Assembly (NCBI RefSeq): GCF_019279795.1 | Contig: NC_056732.1 | Location: 1,071,793,438-1,071,857,437 of the forward strand | DNA length: 64,000 nt | Direction: 5' to 3' | Source: Protopterus annectens | Taxonomy: Eukaryota > Chordata > Ceratodontiformes > Protopteridae | Shown: positions 1 to 10,493 of the stretch, one piece after another | How positions within the stretch are numbered: the stretch's first letter is position 1 | Layout of the letters: every line of letters begins with the position of its first letter | The notes under the pieces: generated by a model | The model's database searches: none | Told to the model about the DNA's origin: nothing | Seen by the model: the letters and a program-made list of their open reading frames with translations, nothing else | Program-made: the position numbers and the translations under genes

Positions 1-1104
1 AGCTGGAATCTCTTTGCCATGATGGGAATAACAAAATGCAATGCAAAACCCAATCCACCTAGAAATAGTTTGTTTTGACACATGCTTGCCCTGTGAACTC
101 AAAGCAAAAGAAACAAACAACTGCTGAGACTGCCTAAAATCCTTAGTCCTGCTTAAATAATAACGCAATTGCCTGTGTACATCTAAAGTGTGCAAAATCT
201 TTTCCCCTTTATTTTGGGGATCTGCATAGAAAGTAGGCAAATGAATAGTTTGGTTTAAAGCCACACTAGAAACCACCTTAGGCATAAAGGAAGGATTAGT
301 ACGTAATGATACCCTATCCTTATGAAAAATCAAAAAGGCTCAACCGCCATAAGGGCCTGTAACTCAGAAACCCTTCTTGCAGAAGTAATGGCCAACAAAA
401 AGCAGTCTTCCATGACAAGTATTTCAGTTCAGCAGTAGCCGAGGCTCAAAAGGTTGTAGAGTAAGTTTCTCCAACACAAAATTGAGATCCCAAGCAGGAG
501 TAGGAGCTCTACGTGGGGGTCTTATATTCTTTGCCCCTCTAAGAAATTGCTTGAACAAAGGATGTGAAAACAATGGTGGGTCACAATCATAGTGAGCTGA
601 AATTGCTGCAGCATGAATCTTAATGGAAGAGAAAGACAAACCTTTGTCCAATAACTCAGTAAGATATTGAAGAGCCACACTCAAATTAGGCTCCGAAATC
701 TCCAAATTCTTTGCTGCAGTCCAAAATAAAAATCTCTTCCATTTTTCTGCGTACACTTTCCTTGTACTAGGTCTTCTGGCTTCCATAATCACATTTAAAA
801 CTTGTTGAGGAAGTTGAGACCTGCTGTCTTTTAAAACAGAATATGCCAGGCTGTTAGATGAAGAGTTTGAAGCTTGACATTGAGCAGATGACCGTCCCTC
901 TGAGACAATAGGTGTGGAATCAAGGGTAAAGGCCATGGAGGCTTCCTTACCAGACTCCTCAGTAATGGGTACCAGTGCTGCCGAGGCCAATCTGGAGCTA
1001 TTAAAATCATCCTTGGCTTGTCTTGTCTGACCTTTAGAAGCACCTTTGGGAGAAGAGGCAGAGGTGGAAAAGCATACACATGAAGATTTTTCCAACTGAA
1101 AGAA
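1..1104 (-). pseudogene. DIRS tyrosine recombinase of copy A, partial and frameshifted
   Basis: This is the recombinase that would integrate the circular DNA intermediate of the element. The N-terminal part contains the family motif EARRPSTRK, then a KWKRF block and the conserved LRGAKNIRPPRRAPTPAWD stretch. The frame breaks near 436: copy D reads gcagctgcaggctc where A reads gccgaggctc, one base shorter. Downstream, in another frame, the SARRVSEL motif with the first catalytic Arg and the SKQTISRWIG block are still readable. The catalytic His/Arg/Tyr end lies left of position 1. The open frame continues upstream over the Dam-like domain in another frame, so the true start is unclear. Confidence 0.85.
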
Positions 1105-2876
1105 AGAGCATCCACTTTCCAAGCTGTGTGATGAAATCCCTTCGTGCAAAACTTTGGCAGCTGGTAGTTTAGTGGAGAAGCGAACAGATCTATGTCTGGA
1201 GTTCCCCATGACACTGTCAATTTTTGAAATACATGAAGATCCAGTTTCCACTCGTGGGGATCCATGATTTGTCTGCTTAACACATCTGCTAAGGAGTTCT
1301 GTGCTCCCGGCAGAAACCTTGCCTGAAGAGTTAGTTGCAAGCAGAGCGCAGTCTCCCATAAAATCATTGCTTGCCTGCACAATGGGTAAGAATGTGTTCC
1401 CCCTTGTTTGTTGATGTACCACATGACAGTTGTGTTGTCTGTTAGAATCAACACCTGCCCTGGAAGAAGTAACTCCTTGAAAGCCATTAATGCAAACTGG
1501 ACTGCTAACATCTCTTTCATGTTGATATGTAGATGCTGTAGTCTGGCAGGCCACTTGTCTTGTATCCACTTTCCATCTAGATGAGCTCCCCAAGCAATGT
1601 CTGAGGCATCTGTCGTTAGAATCTGACTTGCCTCTGGCCGGGTCACAGAGAGTCCCTTGTTTAGGTGACATTCCTGAGCCCACCACAAAAATTCCTTTTG
1701 AATGCAAGGTATTATTTGAATGACAGTGTCCAAATCCTGGCAGTGCTGTGTCCATAGATTTTGAGATACCATTGTAGCTTCCTCATATGCAGTTTGGCAT
1801 TGGGAAGCACCAGAATACAAGATGCCATGAACCCTAAGGCTTGAAGGACTGTCCTTGCAGTCAGCCCGGACTGAAGAGATAATTGACGGAAGTAACTGGA
1901 AAGATTCTTTTGTTTGTCCGGGGTTAAAAAGGCCATCTGGGCTGCTGTATTCAGTCTCACACCCAGAAAGCACATGTCTTGAGAGGGTACTAGACTGGAC
2001 TTTATTTCGTTCACAGAATACCCTAGGCATCTTAGCACTGCTATGACATATTCCAAATGCTGTAGAAGGTCTTCCTTTTCTTGAGCCAGAATCAGGCAGT
2101 CGTCCAAGTAAGGATAGATTTGAATTCCTTTTAGCCTGAAGTAAGCTATCACTGGAGCCAGAACCTTTGTGAATACTCTGGGCGCAGTAGATAAGCCAAA
2201 GGGCAATGCAGAGAACTGATAATGAGAATTTCCAGCTCGAAAACGCAGATACTTTCTGCAACTTAGCCTTATAGGCACATGAAGGTAAGCTTCCTTGAGA
2301 TCTAAAGTTACCATCCAGTGATCTTTGCCCAGCAGAGGTAAAAGCTGTTGTAACGTCAACATTTTGAACTCTGGAATGTCCAGATAAGTGTTGAGGATTG
2401 ATAAATCCAAAATTGGTCTCCACGTGTTCCCCTTCTTTGGTACTAGGAACAGGCGAGAATAAAATCCTAGGCCCCTTTCTGGCACAGGAACTGACTGAAT
2501 GGCTCCTTATTTGGAGCAACAGAGAAATTTGCTTGTGAGCCTCTGTTCTTTGTAGAGGAGGAATGTCTGGCATGCCTTTGAAAGGAGGCAAGGTATGGAA
2601 ATAAAACCTGTAACCGTGGTGAATGATATCCAGAACCCATTTGTCTTGGGTAATTAAATCCCAATTTTCTTTGAAAAGAGACAGCCTTCCTCCTAGAGGT
2701 GCCGCCAGGCGAGAATGTACTGGCAGCTGAAAAGGCAGGTCATTGGGTCTGCTTACGAAAGGACTGTCCCCTGCCCTCACCAGAAGTCTGAGCAGGTGAA
2801 CTCCCTGTCCAAGGCCTAAAAGAACCTTGAGCTCTGCCCCTACCATGTCTAGACCTACCCCTAGACTGGGAATCAT
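831..2876 (-). pseudogene. DIRS RT-RNase H-Dam-like polyprotein of copy A, frameshifted
   Basis: Domains in order: an N-terminal linker, RT (about 1712-2600), RNase H (about 1280-1690) and the Dam-like domain (about 831-1270). The RT core (LDLKEAYLHVPI, ALPFGLSTAP, active-site YLDD) lies in a second frame at 1712-2485, so two frameshifts separate it from the flanking frame that carries the linker and RNase H. RNase H acidic residues are visible in TTDAS, KEMLAV, TDNTT and NSLADVLSR. The C-terminal domain runs from DIDLFASPLN through YAFPPLPLL to APDWPRQHW; known DIRS elements have a Dam-like methyltransferase domain in this place. The enzyme would copy the element RNA in the host cell. This copy is inactive as it stands. 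Confidence 0.9.
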
Positions 2877-2919
2877 AAGCAGGATAAGTCCACCCCTTAG
2901 TAGGCCAATTTCTACTAAA

Positions 2920-4476
2920 CTACGGAGGCTGCACCTGCAAAAAATCCTTAACAGTTTGCATAGACTTAGCCTTGTCCTCCATTTTCTTTAAAACTGCTTC
3001 CACAGGCGAACCAAACAACACATCAGACTGTAAAGGAGCATCCAAAATCCTTGTCTTAACATGCTCAGCTAAGTTCTGATCTCTCAACCAGGCGTGCCTA
3101 CGAAGAACAGAACCAGTGGCAGCCACCCTCGAGGAGGCCTGCACAGCATCAAAACCACACTGCAAAGAATGCTTTCCCACTTGTTCAGAAACATGAACTA
3201 AATCCTGCAGCTCTTTACACTCAATACCTTCAGCCAGAGCATCCACCTTAGACTTCAATTGTGAAAGGAGATAATTCTGATATTTTAACATATGAAACTG
3301 ACAATTCAACGCCCTCATGGCTAAAGTGGAAGAAGTGTACACTTTCTTTCCCCATCTATCCAAAGCCCTTGCTTCTTTATCAGGAGGAATAGGATTTTTA
3401 ACCACAGAAGCCTTCACACCTTTAGGCCCCTGAGAGACCGTTTCTGGGTCCGCCCTAGGACTCTTAAAAAGATACTTATGGGCGTCAGGCACCCTATAGT
3501 ACCTATCCGGTTTAACTGGAGCAGGAGGCAAAGAATCAGGATTTAGTGAAGCCTCTGCAAAAACATCTTCTACCACATTCAGAACAGGAGGTATAGCTAA
3601 AGGCCTATGCTGGGGTAAAAACAAGAATTCTCTAAGCCTCTTCCTGGAATCAGAGAAATCTTGACCTTCCCATTTAAAATGCTCCCTCATGGAATGCAGA
3701 GTCTCTGAAAAAGAAAAATCCTCAGGAGGCGAAGCTGAAGAAGTAGAATCATCCACATCAGAATCAGAATAAGGAGGATACTCCTGCAAGTCTTCAGCAG
3801 AAGACTCAGAGGCCTCCGAACATTGCTCAAAACTCTCAAACTCAGGTTCCACCCTAGGCCTCTTATCAGGAGGGGGCATAGAACCTCTAATCATAGTAAT
3901 CAAATCCTCTGCCATTTTTAGCATATGCTTCTTAGGCAAAGACCCTGAAACACTCGGAGAAACCCCCACTGAAGCTAATGTAGGCCTGCCTCTTAAAGAA
4001 GCCTTGGCAACAGAAGGCGAGGCCCTAACCACCTTAGGAAGAGAGGGAAGAACAGCCACCTGAGAAGCCCCTTCAGGTTGGCCTACTTCCTGAGAGGACA
4101 CATCCTGCAACAATAAAGTTTCTCCCTGAGACTCCAAAGAAACTCCTGGCAGAACCTCCGGCTCCACTGAGCCCTCTAAAGAACCGACGTCCGGGACTGT
4201 CGGTTCTTCCCCTCTAGGCTTCGCTGCTTTGTCCTTGCGCTTTTTGGCTGAAGCGGGCGTCGGAGCATCCGACGGCATTTTATAATTACAACGCTTCCCA
4301 AACACTAACCTGGCACAGTCTAACCTTCTCTTAATAGTGCGTTTGTTAAATCTAGCACAAGAGCGGCATCCAACAACGTCGTGCTCAGGCCCTAAACAAG
4401 GTATACACAAAGTATGGTAATCCCTATGAGGTATCTGTTTCCCACAAGAAATACAGTTATTCACTTTTTCTGACAT
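2920..4476 (-). CDS. gag: DIRS gag-like protein of copy A, nearly full length
   Basis: A 518-residue frame from the conserved MSEK start. I chose this start rather than an in-frame Met 20 codons upstream because B and D share it and the upstream residues are not conserved. The N-terminus has a Cys/His-rich, probably zinc-binding motif with CISCGKQIPH, then CIPCLGPEH, then CRSC. A lysine-rich stretch, a Ser/Glu-rich acidic middle part and a conserved core follow, the core with RWGKKVYTSSTLAMRALNC and QVGKHSLQCGFDA. The frame stops after VQPP; in B it continues into an Arg/Gly-rich tail, and that tail is still readable here down to about 2740, so the stop at 2920 is premature. By position it is the structural protein; this is inferred. 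Confidence 0.88.
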   Translation of the reverse strand: MSEKVNNCISCGKQIPHRDYHTLCIPCLGPEHDVVGCRSCARFNKRTIKRRLDCARLVFGKRCNYKMPSDAPTPASAKKRKDKAAKPRGEEPTVPDVGSLEGSVEPEVLPGVSLESQGETLLLQDVSSQEVGQPEGASQVAVLPSLPKVVRASPSVAKASLRGRPTLASVGVSPSVSGSLPKKHMLKMAEDLITMIRGSMPPPDKRPRVEPEFESFEQCSEASESSAEDLQEYPPYSDSDVDDSTSSASPPEDFSFSETLHSMREHFKWEGQDFSDSRKRLREFLFLPQHRPLAIPPVLNVVEDVFAEASLNPDSLPPAPVKPDRYYRVPDAHKYLFKSPRADPETVSQGPKGVKASVVKNPIPPDKEARALDRWGKKVYTSSTLAMRALNCQFHMLKYQNYLLSQLKSKVDALAEGIECKELQDLVHVSEQVGKHSLQCGFDAVQASSRVAATGSVLRRHAWLRDQNLAEHVKTRILDAPLQSDVLFGSPVEAVLKKMEDKAKSMQTVKDFLQVQPP

Positions 4477-4621
4477 CCGGTTAAATACTGAGGCAAGAAA
4501 AAAAACCAAAATATTCCCAACGGGGTACTTAGCCAACTTTGATTTGGTCTGAAACTCTGACTTCAGAAACTTTCAGAACGCCAACCTGCACTCGCAAAAT
4601 TGCTTCTGCATCGGACCATGC

Positions 4622-4790
4622 GGCAAAAAAGACTGAGGATATGACGTCGGTCATGCGCATTAGTACCCTGACGTACTGACGTCAGTCTAATGCGCCGTGA
4701 CCAACGTCAGCCATATACTTTGGTATTCGGGCCGACTGGACAGCGGACTACCCAATAGTTAGGACTGCAGCAATGTGGAATGAAGAACAT
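4622..4790 (-). repeat. 5' inverted terminal repeat of copy A
   Basis: This segment, read in reverse, corresponds to the left terminal repeat of the sister copy D (55715-55887): the inner end is ggcaaaaaagactgagg, and the outer end carries the shared aggactgcagcaatg block and the GAACAT terminus. It is CpG-rich and contains TGACGTCA at 4677-4684. The 5' leader between this repeat and the gag start occupies 4477-4621. Confidence 0.85.
4643..4707. promoter_or_regulatory. CRE-like palindrome inside an imperfect hairpin in the terminal repeat of A
   Basis: Arms GCGCATTAG (4655-4663) and CTAATGCGC (4687-4695) are perfect inverted complements. Further partial pairing extends outward (GGTCA against TGACC). 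Between the arms lies the 12-base palindrome ACTGACGTCAGT, which contains the CREB/ATF consensus TGACGTCA. The corresponding part of B has the same octamer followed by a TATA box; A has no clear TATA element. A promoter role is inferred. Confidence 0.55.
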
Positions 4791-5171
4791 CTTCCATTGC
4801 AGTACCCGCCGAAGAAGGGGTCCCTGACTCTGAACGCACCACTGGGTATTCACCAACTTCAAGGGGTACATCGGAGGAAGTGGGTGCAGCCAAAGAGGAT
4901 TCAGGCCTAGCTTTTCCGACCTTCCACTTCACAGACGATGCAGAATAATTGCCAGGACCCTCCATTGTTTCCCGAGCCAGATGTTTGAGTCTCTGGTTTT
5001 CTAAATTGAGATTTAAAGTCAACAGATGACTACACAACGTCTTGGGTATAAACACCTGACAGAACAAAAGTGATGGGTGTGAGTAGGCCCTAAAGAGAAC
5101 AAACAAAGCTCGTGACTTTCCTTATGTGGAATTTGCCTTCCACACCTACACTTGCCCTTCCTGGATGACAC
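4791..5171 (-). pseudogene. gag N-terminus of copy Y, cut by copy A
   Basis: In one frame the sequence reads KCRCGRQIPHKES, then HELCLFSLGPTH, then CSVRC. This is the same Cys/His pattern as in the gag of A (CISCGKQIPH, CIPCLGPEH, CRSC). The position aligned with the MSEK start Met is GTG at 5169-5171, so the start codon is lost. The frame shifts after the motif, and a Ser/Pro/Glu-rich segment follows until A begins at 4790. Confidence 0.72.
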
Positions 5172-5477
5172 TAACAATAAAAGGCAGTAGCAACAAATTA
5201 ACTCCCCAATAGGGTACTTATCTGAAGCTGAAAGACAAAACCAGCAACATCCAATGGCAGACCAAACATACGAGTCAACCTTTCTGAATGGGAGGCAAAA
5301 AAGTTCTGAAGATTATACATGGGATGTCCCCTTTATGGATGATGTTATCTGTGCCTTTGTGTGGCATCCCACGTGCAGGCAGTGGCTTTCAGCTTTTGTA
5401 TACAGGCCAGACATTGGGTCGCTGGGCGGAATACAACCCATATGTCAGGAATGCTGCAATATTGAATAGAATGACAT
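4791..5477 (-). mobile_element. Old DIRS copy Y, 5' remnant
   Basis: Only the 5' end of Y is in the window: the gag N-terminus, the 5' leader and a decayed terminal repeat ending near 5477. The terminus aggaatgctgcaatattgaa, then agaatgacat, aligns with the end of A (aggactgcagcaatgtggaa, then tgaagaacat). The leader keeps the block ccccaatagggtactta, which A has as cccaacggggtacttag. The next bases (ctgtaattcag) are recombinase sequence of copy X, so Y is inserted in X. The rest of Y must lie left of A, outside the window. Confidence 0.75.
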
Positions 5478-5892
5478 CTGTAATTCAGATTCCCTTCTGG
5501 CAGAGGTTAAAGCAACCAATAAGAGAGTCTTCCAGTTGCAATGCTGCAAAGCAGCAGTAGCAGCAGGCTCAAAAGGAGACTGAGTCAGCTTTTCAAGGAC
5601 AAAATTAAGATCCCAAGGAGGAGGAAAAGGCTTTCTTCGGGGAGGTCTAATATGAAGGAATCTTTAAGACACTGCTTTACTTCAAACCTAGATGCCAAGG
5701 AAGAATTAAGTGGCAGGAGGAAAGAAATAGCTGACAAGTGGCCTTTCACTGAAAAAATATGCCAAGCCAGCATGTAGTAGTTCACACTGGTAGGAAAGAA
5801 CCAAGGGGACCTCCCTCTAAAAAGGGGGTCCTCATGATGTTGAAGACTCCAAACAAAATCTCTTCCATTCTGACATATATGACTTCCTGGTA

Positions 5893-8365
5893 CAGGTGGT
5901 ACCTCACAATTCAACCACCTCACAAGTCAATCATTTCGCAATTCAACTGCACTTTTGGTCACCTGAACATCTCAAAATTGGATCTGGAAAGGAGACTGAA
6001 AAGTTGTTCATTGCTTCCCATTGTTGTTGTGTTGTTTATGTAGTGCAGTTGTTTCTTTTAAATGTTGAGAAGTGAAGAAATCGGGCCAAAGAAGAGCAAC
6101 ACTGGCAGGAAAAATATGTGGCGGAGCACTGAAAAGAAGAAAGAAATCATAGATAAAATTGAGAAAGGAGGTAAAATAGGATGAATAGCAGAACGCTATG
6201 GCATGCCTAGGCATACAGTCTCAACATTTTGGAAAAAGAGAGACAGCATCATAGGTGCTAATGTGTCAAAAGGAGCAACAAAGGTTTTGGACAAACACAG
6301 AAAAACAATTTATGACGATACAGAGAAGATGCTTCTTGTTTGGATCCAGTAGAGGCAGATGAAGGGAGATCCAAAAATTCAGACCATGATCTGTGAGAAA
6401 GCTAAACTCATTTCTGAAGACCTACAAAAAAAAACTCATGGAAGTAGCTCACAGCAAACAGAGGAATTTAAATCAAGTAAGGGATGGTTCCACAGATTTA
6501 AAATAAGTGGCATCCACAGTGTTCTGAGACAAGGAGGGGCAGCTAGTGCTAGCAAAGAAGGTGCATAAAAATTTGTCAAGGAATTTGAAGAATAGATAGA
6601 CAGAACACGCTATCTGTCAGAACAGATTTTTAACTGTGATGAAACGGGGTTTTTTTGAAAGAGATTGCCAGGTAGGACTTGCATAACCCAAGAAGCAGCT
6701 AAGATTCTAGGTCACAAACCATGAAAGATAGGCTCACACTCCTCCTGGCACCAAACACCAGTGGAGGCTTCAAACTGAAGCCTCTGCTAGTATATCACTC
6801 AGAAAACCGAAGATGCTTTGGAAAAAAAAAAGATTATAAAATCAAAATTACTTGTAATGTGGAAATCAAACACCAAAACATGGGTAGACCAGTCAGTTTT
6901 CAAGGACTGGATTTTCTAGAAGTTTGCTCCGTGTCAAAAAGTACCTGACAGAAAAAATTGCCAATGAAAGCTCTTCTGTCATTCAACTTCTCTCATTCAA
7001 CCTATGGATCAACAAGTCAATGTCAAGAAGCTCTACACAAAAGCACTCTTCTCAATGCTCTTTGACATGACCAATTCTTCAGATAAAACAATGAAGGAAT
7101 TCTGGAAGACTAAATTTTAACATTCTTCATGCCATATCATTCATCAAAAGTGCCTGGGATGTATTGTCGCAGAAAGCCCTTCGTGCAGCCTTTTGGAAAC
7201 TGGTTCCTTCTTTTTCCCAGGGTGAAACTGGGGATAAAGGAACTGAAGATGCTGAAGTGCTGCACAACATTGTTTCCACAGCTGAGCACCTGGACATAGG
7301 GAAGGTGGATGTGGAGGAACTGCTACAAGACCATGACAAGCTCTCAATGGAGGAACTTAAGCACTCTGTAATGAGCAGCTCAAAGAAAAAGAAAGGGAAA
7401 GTTCTTCTGAAGATGAAGACACCAGAGAAAAAGGACCTATGCCAACAGCTTGCAATAAAGAACTTTCATCCAACTGGGAGAAGGTGGAGACTACAGTCTT
7501 GGAGTGGCACCCAATACAGATTATGTCAATAGGATGATGGACTTGTTTAACAACACAATCATGCACCAAGATTATCCTGAAAAAGAAGGAGAGGCAAGTC
7601 ACCCTGGACAAATTTTGTTCACCTACAGCAGTCAAAAACAGAGGGAACAGGCAGGTCAGGGTGAAGAAGACTCCTCTTCCAACAACTAAAGACTAAGTGG
7701 GCTCTGTAAATAGTGTGAATATGGTGACTTATGTTCAGTTTTTGGCATGGAGACTGTTGGGCTGGACAGAGAGAATGGGTACAAGTGTATAATGCCAACT
7801 CACCTGAATGAATGAGGCAAGTAGGCAAGCTACTGAGCAAAGTCCTGGAGAAAGATTAAACAGACACACCAGTATATACTGTATTGTGTGTTATTTCTTT
7901 TCGGGGGTATGGATAGGAAACTGTTGTAAGATGTTTAAAGTTATAATTTATATTACATTAAAAGTGACCTAAATAAAACATTAATCATAATCAGAAACCA
8001 CAGATATTAATTTCATAACTGCTATCGCACAATGAAGTAATGAGCATGCATTTCAGTTGGACAGGAAACATTTTAGCTTGCATTCTTAAATGGATTCAAT
8101 ATCAAATTTGTATGTGACATGTGAGCCATAGTTTTAGGAATGTACAGTACTCCTCCAGCCCTCCTCCACAACCTCTCCTCCATTTAAAAGATGTTCTACA
8201 CTTCAAACCATGGTGAGCTAAATTTTTTTTTTCATTGTATTTTTTAATTTTGTTTGGACTGGCAATGAATTAAACCATTTTCTATACATTTGTATGGGAA
8301 ATGGTGTTTCACAATTCAACCGCTATGCTGGAATGTATTGCGGTTGAATTATGAGGTACCACCTA
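5893..8365 (+). mobile_element. Tigger/pogo-type DNA transposon with terminal inverted repeats
   Basis: The left end begins CAGGTGGTACCTCACAATTC at 5893. The right end, read in reverse from 8365, begins TAGGTGGTACCTCATAATTC. Both ends are flanked by TA (5891-5892 and 8366-8367), the target duplication expected for Tc1/mariner/pogo elements. It encloses a decayed CENP-B-like transposase on the plus strand and is inserted in the recombinase of copy X. Length is about 2.47 kb, as expected for a full Tigger. Confidence 0.9.
6062..7696 (+). pseudogene. Tigger/pogo transposase, CENP-B family, many stops
   Basis: In order, the plus strand shows an N-terminal helix-turn-helix (KEIIDKIEKG, then IAERYGMPRHTVSTFW), a CENP-B-type second DNA-binding domain (WFHRFKISGIHSVLRQGGAA) and the DDE domain start (FNCDETGFFW). 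Then come the block around HSTSLIQPMDQQV and an acidic tail ending near RQVTLDKFCSP. An ATG at 6062 gives the likely start. Stops (for example after KGGKIG and before IDRTRY) and frameshifts disable it. In the family this protein cuts and pastes the element at TA dinucleotides. Confidence 0.85.
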
Positions 8366-8420
8366 TATTGGGTTTCTTGGCCTCTTGCAGGACTTTAAGC
8401 ACATCCTCTGAAAACTGGTG

Positions 8421-10330
8421 TCTAAGACGAATCAAAACCCTATTACTCAAAAGTGTTAGTTGAAGAGTGGACAGATGAGGGTGAAGAATTCCTTTGACAT
8501 GTGTGAGAAGATCTATGCAATGAGGTAACTTGTGATAGTTGCCCTTGGTCAGACAGAATAAGAGAGAGAACCAGTGATGTCTGGGCCAAAAGGGAGTTCT
8601 TCTCGGTTTTGTGAAGGACCCTTGAAAGAAGAGAAAGGGAAGGAAAGGCATACAGGAACATCGTCTTCCAACAGAAATACATGGCGTTCATCTTTCAAGC
8701 AAAAGCACATGAGACTCTGGAACAGAACGGAGGGAGTTGCCTGTTCAGAGGAGAAGCAAAGAAATCTACTTGAGGAATACCCCACCGATGAACTATGTCC
8801 AGAAACATATCCTTCTGAAGCATCCATTTATGACGCTGTGTCCTGGACCTACTGAGAAAATCAGCTACAGGACTGGGTTCTGAAGGTATAGATAAACTGC
8901 TAGTAGGGTGACCTGCAGATTGATGGCTATTTTCCATGCTTGAAGGGCTAATCTTCAAAGAAGTCAAGACCTTGTGTCCCCTTGTTTACTGATGTACCAC
9001 ATGACTGTGGTGCTAACAGTATAAAGCTTTCATGGAAACCAGGACCCAGACAGCATGGAACGCTAGAATGGTCAGAACAGCCCAAATTTCCTTAATGCTC
9101 ATGTGATCTGCTCTCTGCTGAGGGGACCAAAGGCCAGCAGCTCTATACTCCAGCTCTAACAAGTGTGTGAAGAGTTCCTGAGATGGCTGAGGAGGGCAGA
9201 AAGGAGCACCTGAACTGAGACAGCGGCTGAATCTACCAGTGAAATTCCAGTTTGAGACAAGGGAGCAGAAGAACTAGATTGGCTCAGTGGGAGGAGATGT
9301 TAAAGCTACACCAATTTTAGGTACAACTGAAACTTCGCCATATAAAGCCTAGCCCAGGGAAGCATGGGGATTGTGGATGCCATGAACCGTAGAGCCCTAA
9401 GAAATTCCCCCGTTGAAAGACAGGATAGAGGATGCAGGGACAGAAAATTTGTGAGGGACAAAACCTTGGAGGTATTAATACATGTCGGCATTAGAACAGT
9501 CTGGAGTCTACAGCCTAGGAAAACATGATCCTTGGATGGAGTCAGCACAGACATCTAACAGTTGACAATGAACCCCAAGCTGTGCAACAGAAGCAGGTTA
9601 AAATGAAGTTATTGCACCAGCTTGGAATGGGAAGGAACCTGAAGCAAGAGGTTACCCAGGTAAAGAAATATCTGAATGCCATGAAGCCTGCAGAAGGCAA
9701 TACATGTACGGGACATTTGGGAAGCACACTTGGGACTGTATTAAGTCCAAAGGGCAAAGCAGAGAACTGAAAATGACAGGAAGAGACATAAACAAGTATT
9801 TCTTGAGTAGAGGGAGAACAGGAATGTGAAAGTGTCCTTCAGATCTAGAGAAACCAGAAATGCCTGGGGGGGGGGGGTCTGAAGTGAGAGTACTCAGAAG
9901 GAAGACACTATCTTAGGACCTGACACATCCTGATATAAAAACTGAAACCTCTCAAAATCTGTGGGACTGGCTGAATGCTACCCTGATCCAGCAAACACTG
10001 CAATACGTCTGGAAAATGAGGAACCTGTTCTACAGGGGGTTGATGAATATTGGAAAGGAGGGAAGGGTCATCCAGGTCATAAAGTTATCATGCCGGATAA
10101 TGGAAATAACCTAAATGTCTGGTAATCAGCTGCCCAACTGGGAAAGAAAGAGAAAACCTGAGAGACCAAGGAACATGGCCAAGAGGAAGGGAGGGATGGC
10201 AAACTGCCAGATTGCTGCAGATTTGTTGGGAAAGGACTGATTCCGGGGCCTGGGCATTTGAGTAGGCTTATCAGAAAACACACACCTAGGAGACTTCTTA
10301 TCTTTGGACTACTATCTTGGCAATCTAAGT
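8421..10330 (-). pseudogene. RT-RNase H-Dam-like remnants of copy X
   Basis: Dam-like traces include a segment with VDFFASPLNRQLPPF (8695-8967), matching DIDLFASPLNYQLPKF of A. At 8990-9020 the reverse strand reads close to TTVMWYINKQG of the RNase H domain. RT traces include a CFLGC-like block at 9306-9554 and PFGLNTVPSV at 9542-9757. Several frameshifts separate the pieces and no RT active-site YxDD is readable. Confidence 0.7.
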
Positions 10331-10331
10331 T

Positions 10332-10355
10332 AAAAAAAAAAAAAAAAAAAAAAAA
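10332..10355. repeat. A-tract of about 24 bases
   Basis: An uninterrupted run of A on the plus strand inside old copy X, between its RT and gag remnants. I see no insertion duplication around it; it looks like simple homopolymer expansion. Confidence 0.85.
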
Positions 10356-10493
10356 CACGCCACATTTTACTAGGATAGTTCTTCTGAAACCTGGGAAGAG
10401 GTGAAATAAAAATCTGCTTCAAATTTCGTGACCTTACATTAATCCTATAAGGTCTTGGAAATGTCAACTACAGACGTTCCAAACAAATTCTCG

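Larger units (their letters stand above)
1..4790 (-). mobile_element. DIRS-type YR retrotransposon, copy A (3' end lies outside the window)
   Basis: A young DIRS copy read on the minus strand: ITR, gag, RT-RNase H-Dam frame and recombinase are all present up to the window edge. It is very similar over its whole length to copy D (55715-60974), so the missing left part should resemble 55715-56360. Its outer end, GAACAT at 4785-4790, matches the right ends of B, D and K. Immediately beyond it the sequence becomes the gag N-terminus of an older DIRS (Y), so A is inserted inside Y. Confidence 0.93.
5478..8420 (-). pseudogene. Tyrosine recombinase of copy X, split by a Tigger insertion
   Basis: The left part (5478-5892) aligns with the recombinase middle: ctgtaattcagattcccttct matches copy C at 28797, and the downstream block resembles the one that gives LEKL and WDLN in other copies. 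Its last codons read EWKRF-like. The right part (8366-8420) reads SEDVLKVLQEAKKPNI, which aligns with the DVILEARRPSTRK motif of C. The two parts join at the Tigger ends without other gain or loss that I can see. Several frameshifts make it non-coding. Confidence 0.75.

Noticed and set aside
424..1755. A single 443-residue protein
   Set aside because: Only the C-terminal third is recombinase; the N-terminal part is the opposite reading of the RNase H and Dam-like domains in a shifted frame.
5254..5560. Possible host exon (two overlapping plus-strand frames)
   Set aside because: The region aligns on the minus strand with the leader and terminal repeat of DIRS copy Y and the recombinase of X.
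10332..10355. Poly(A) tail of a processed retrocopy
   Set aside because: No gene-like sequence precedes it and no target duplication is visible; it lies within continuous DIRS sequence.
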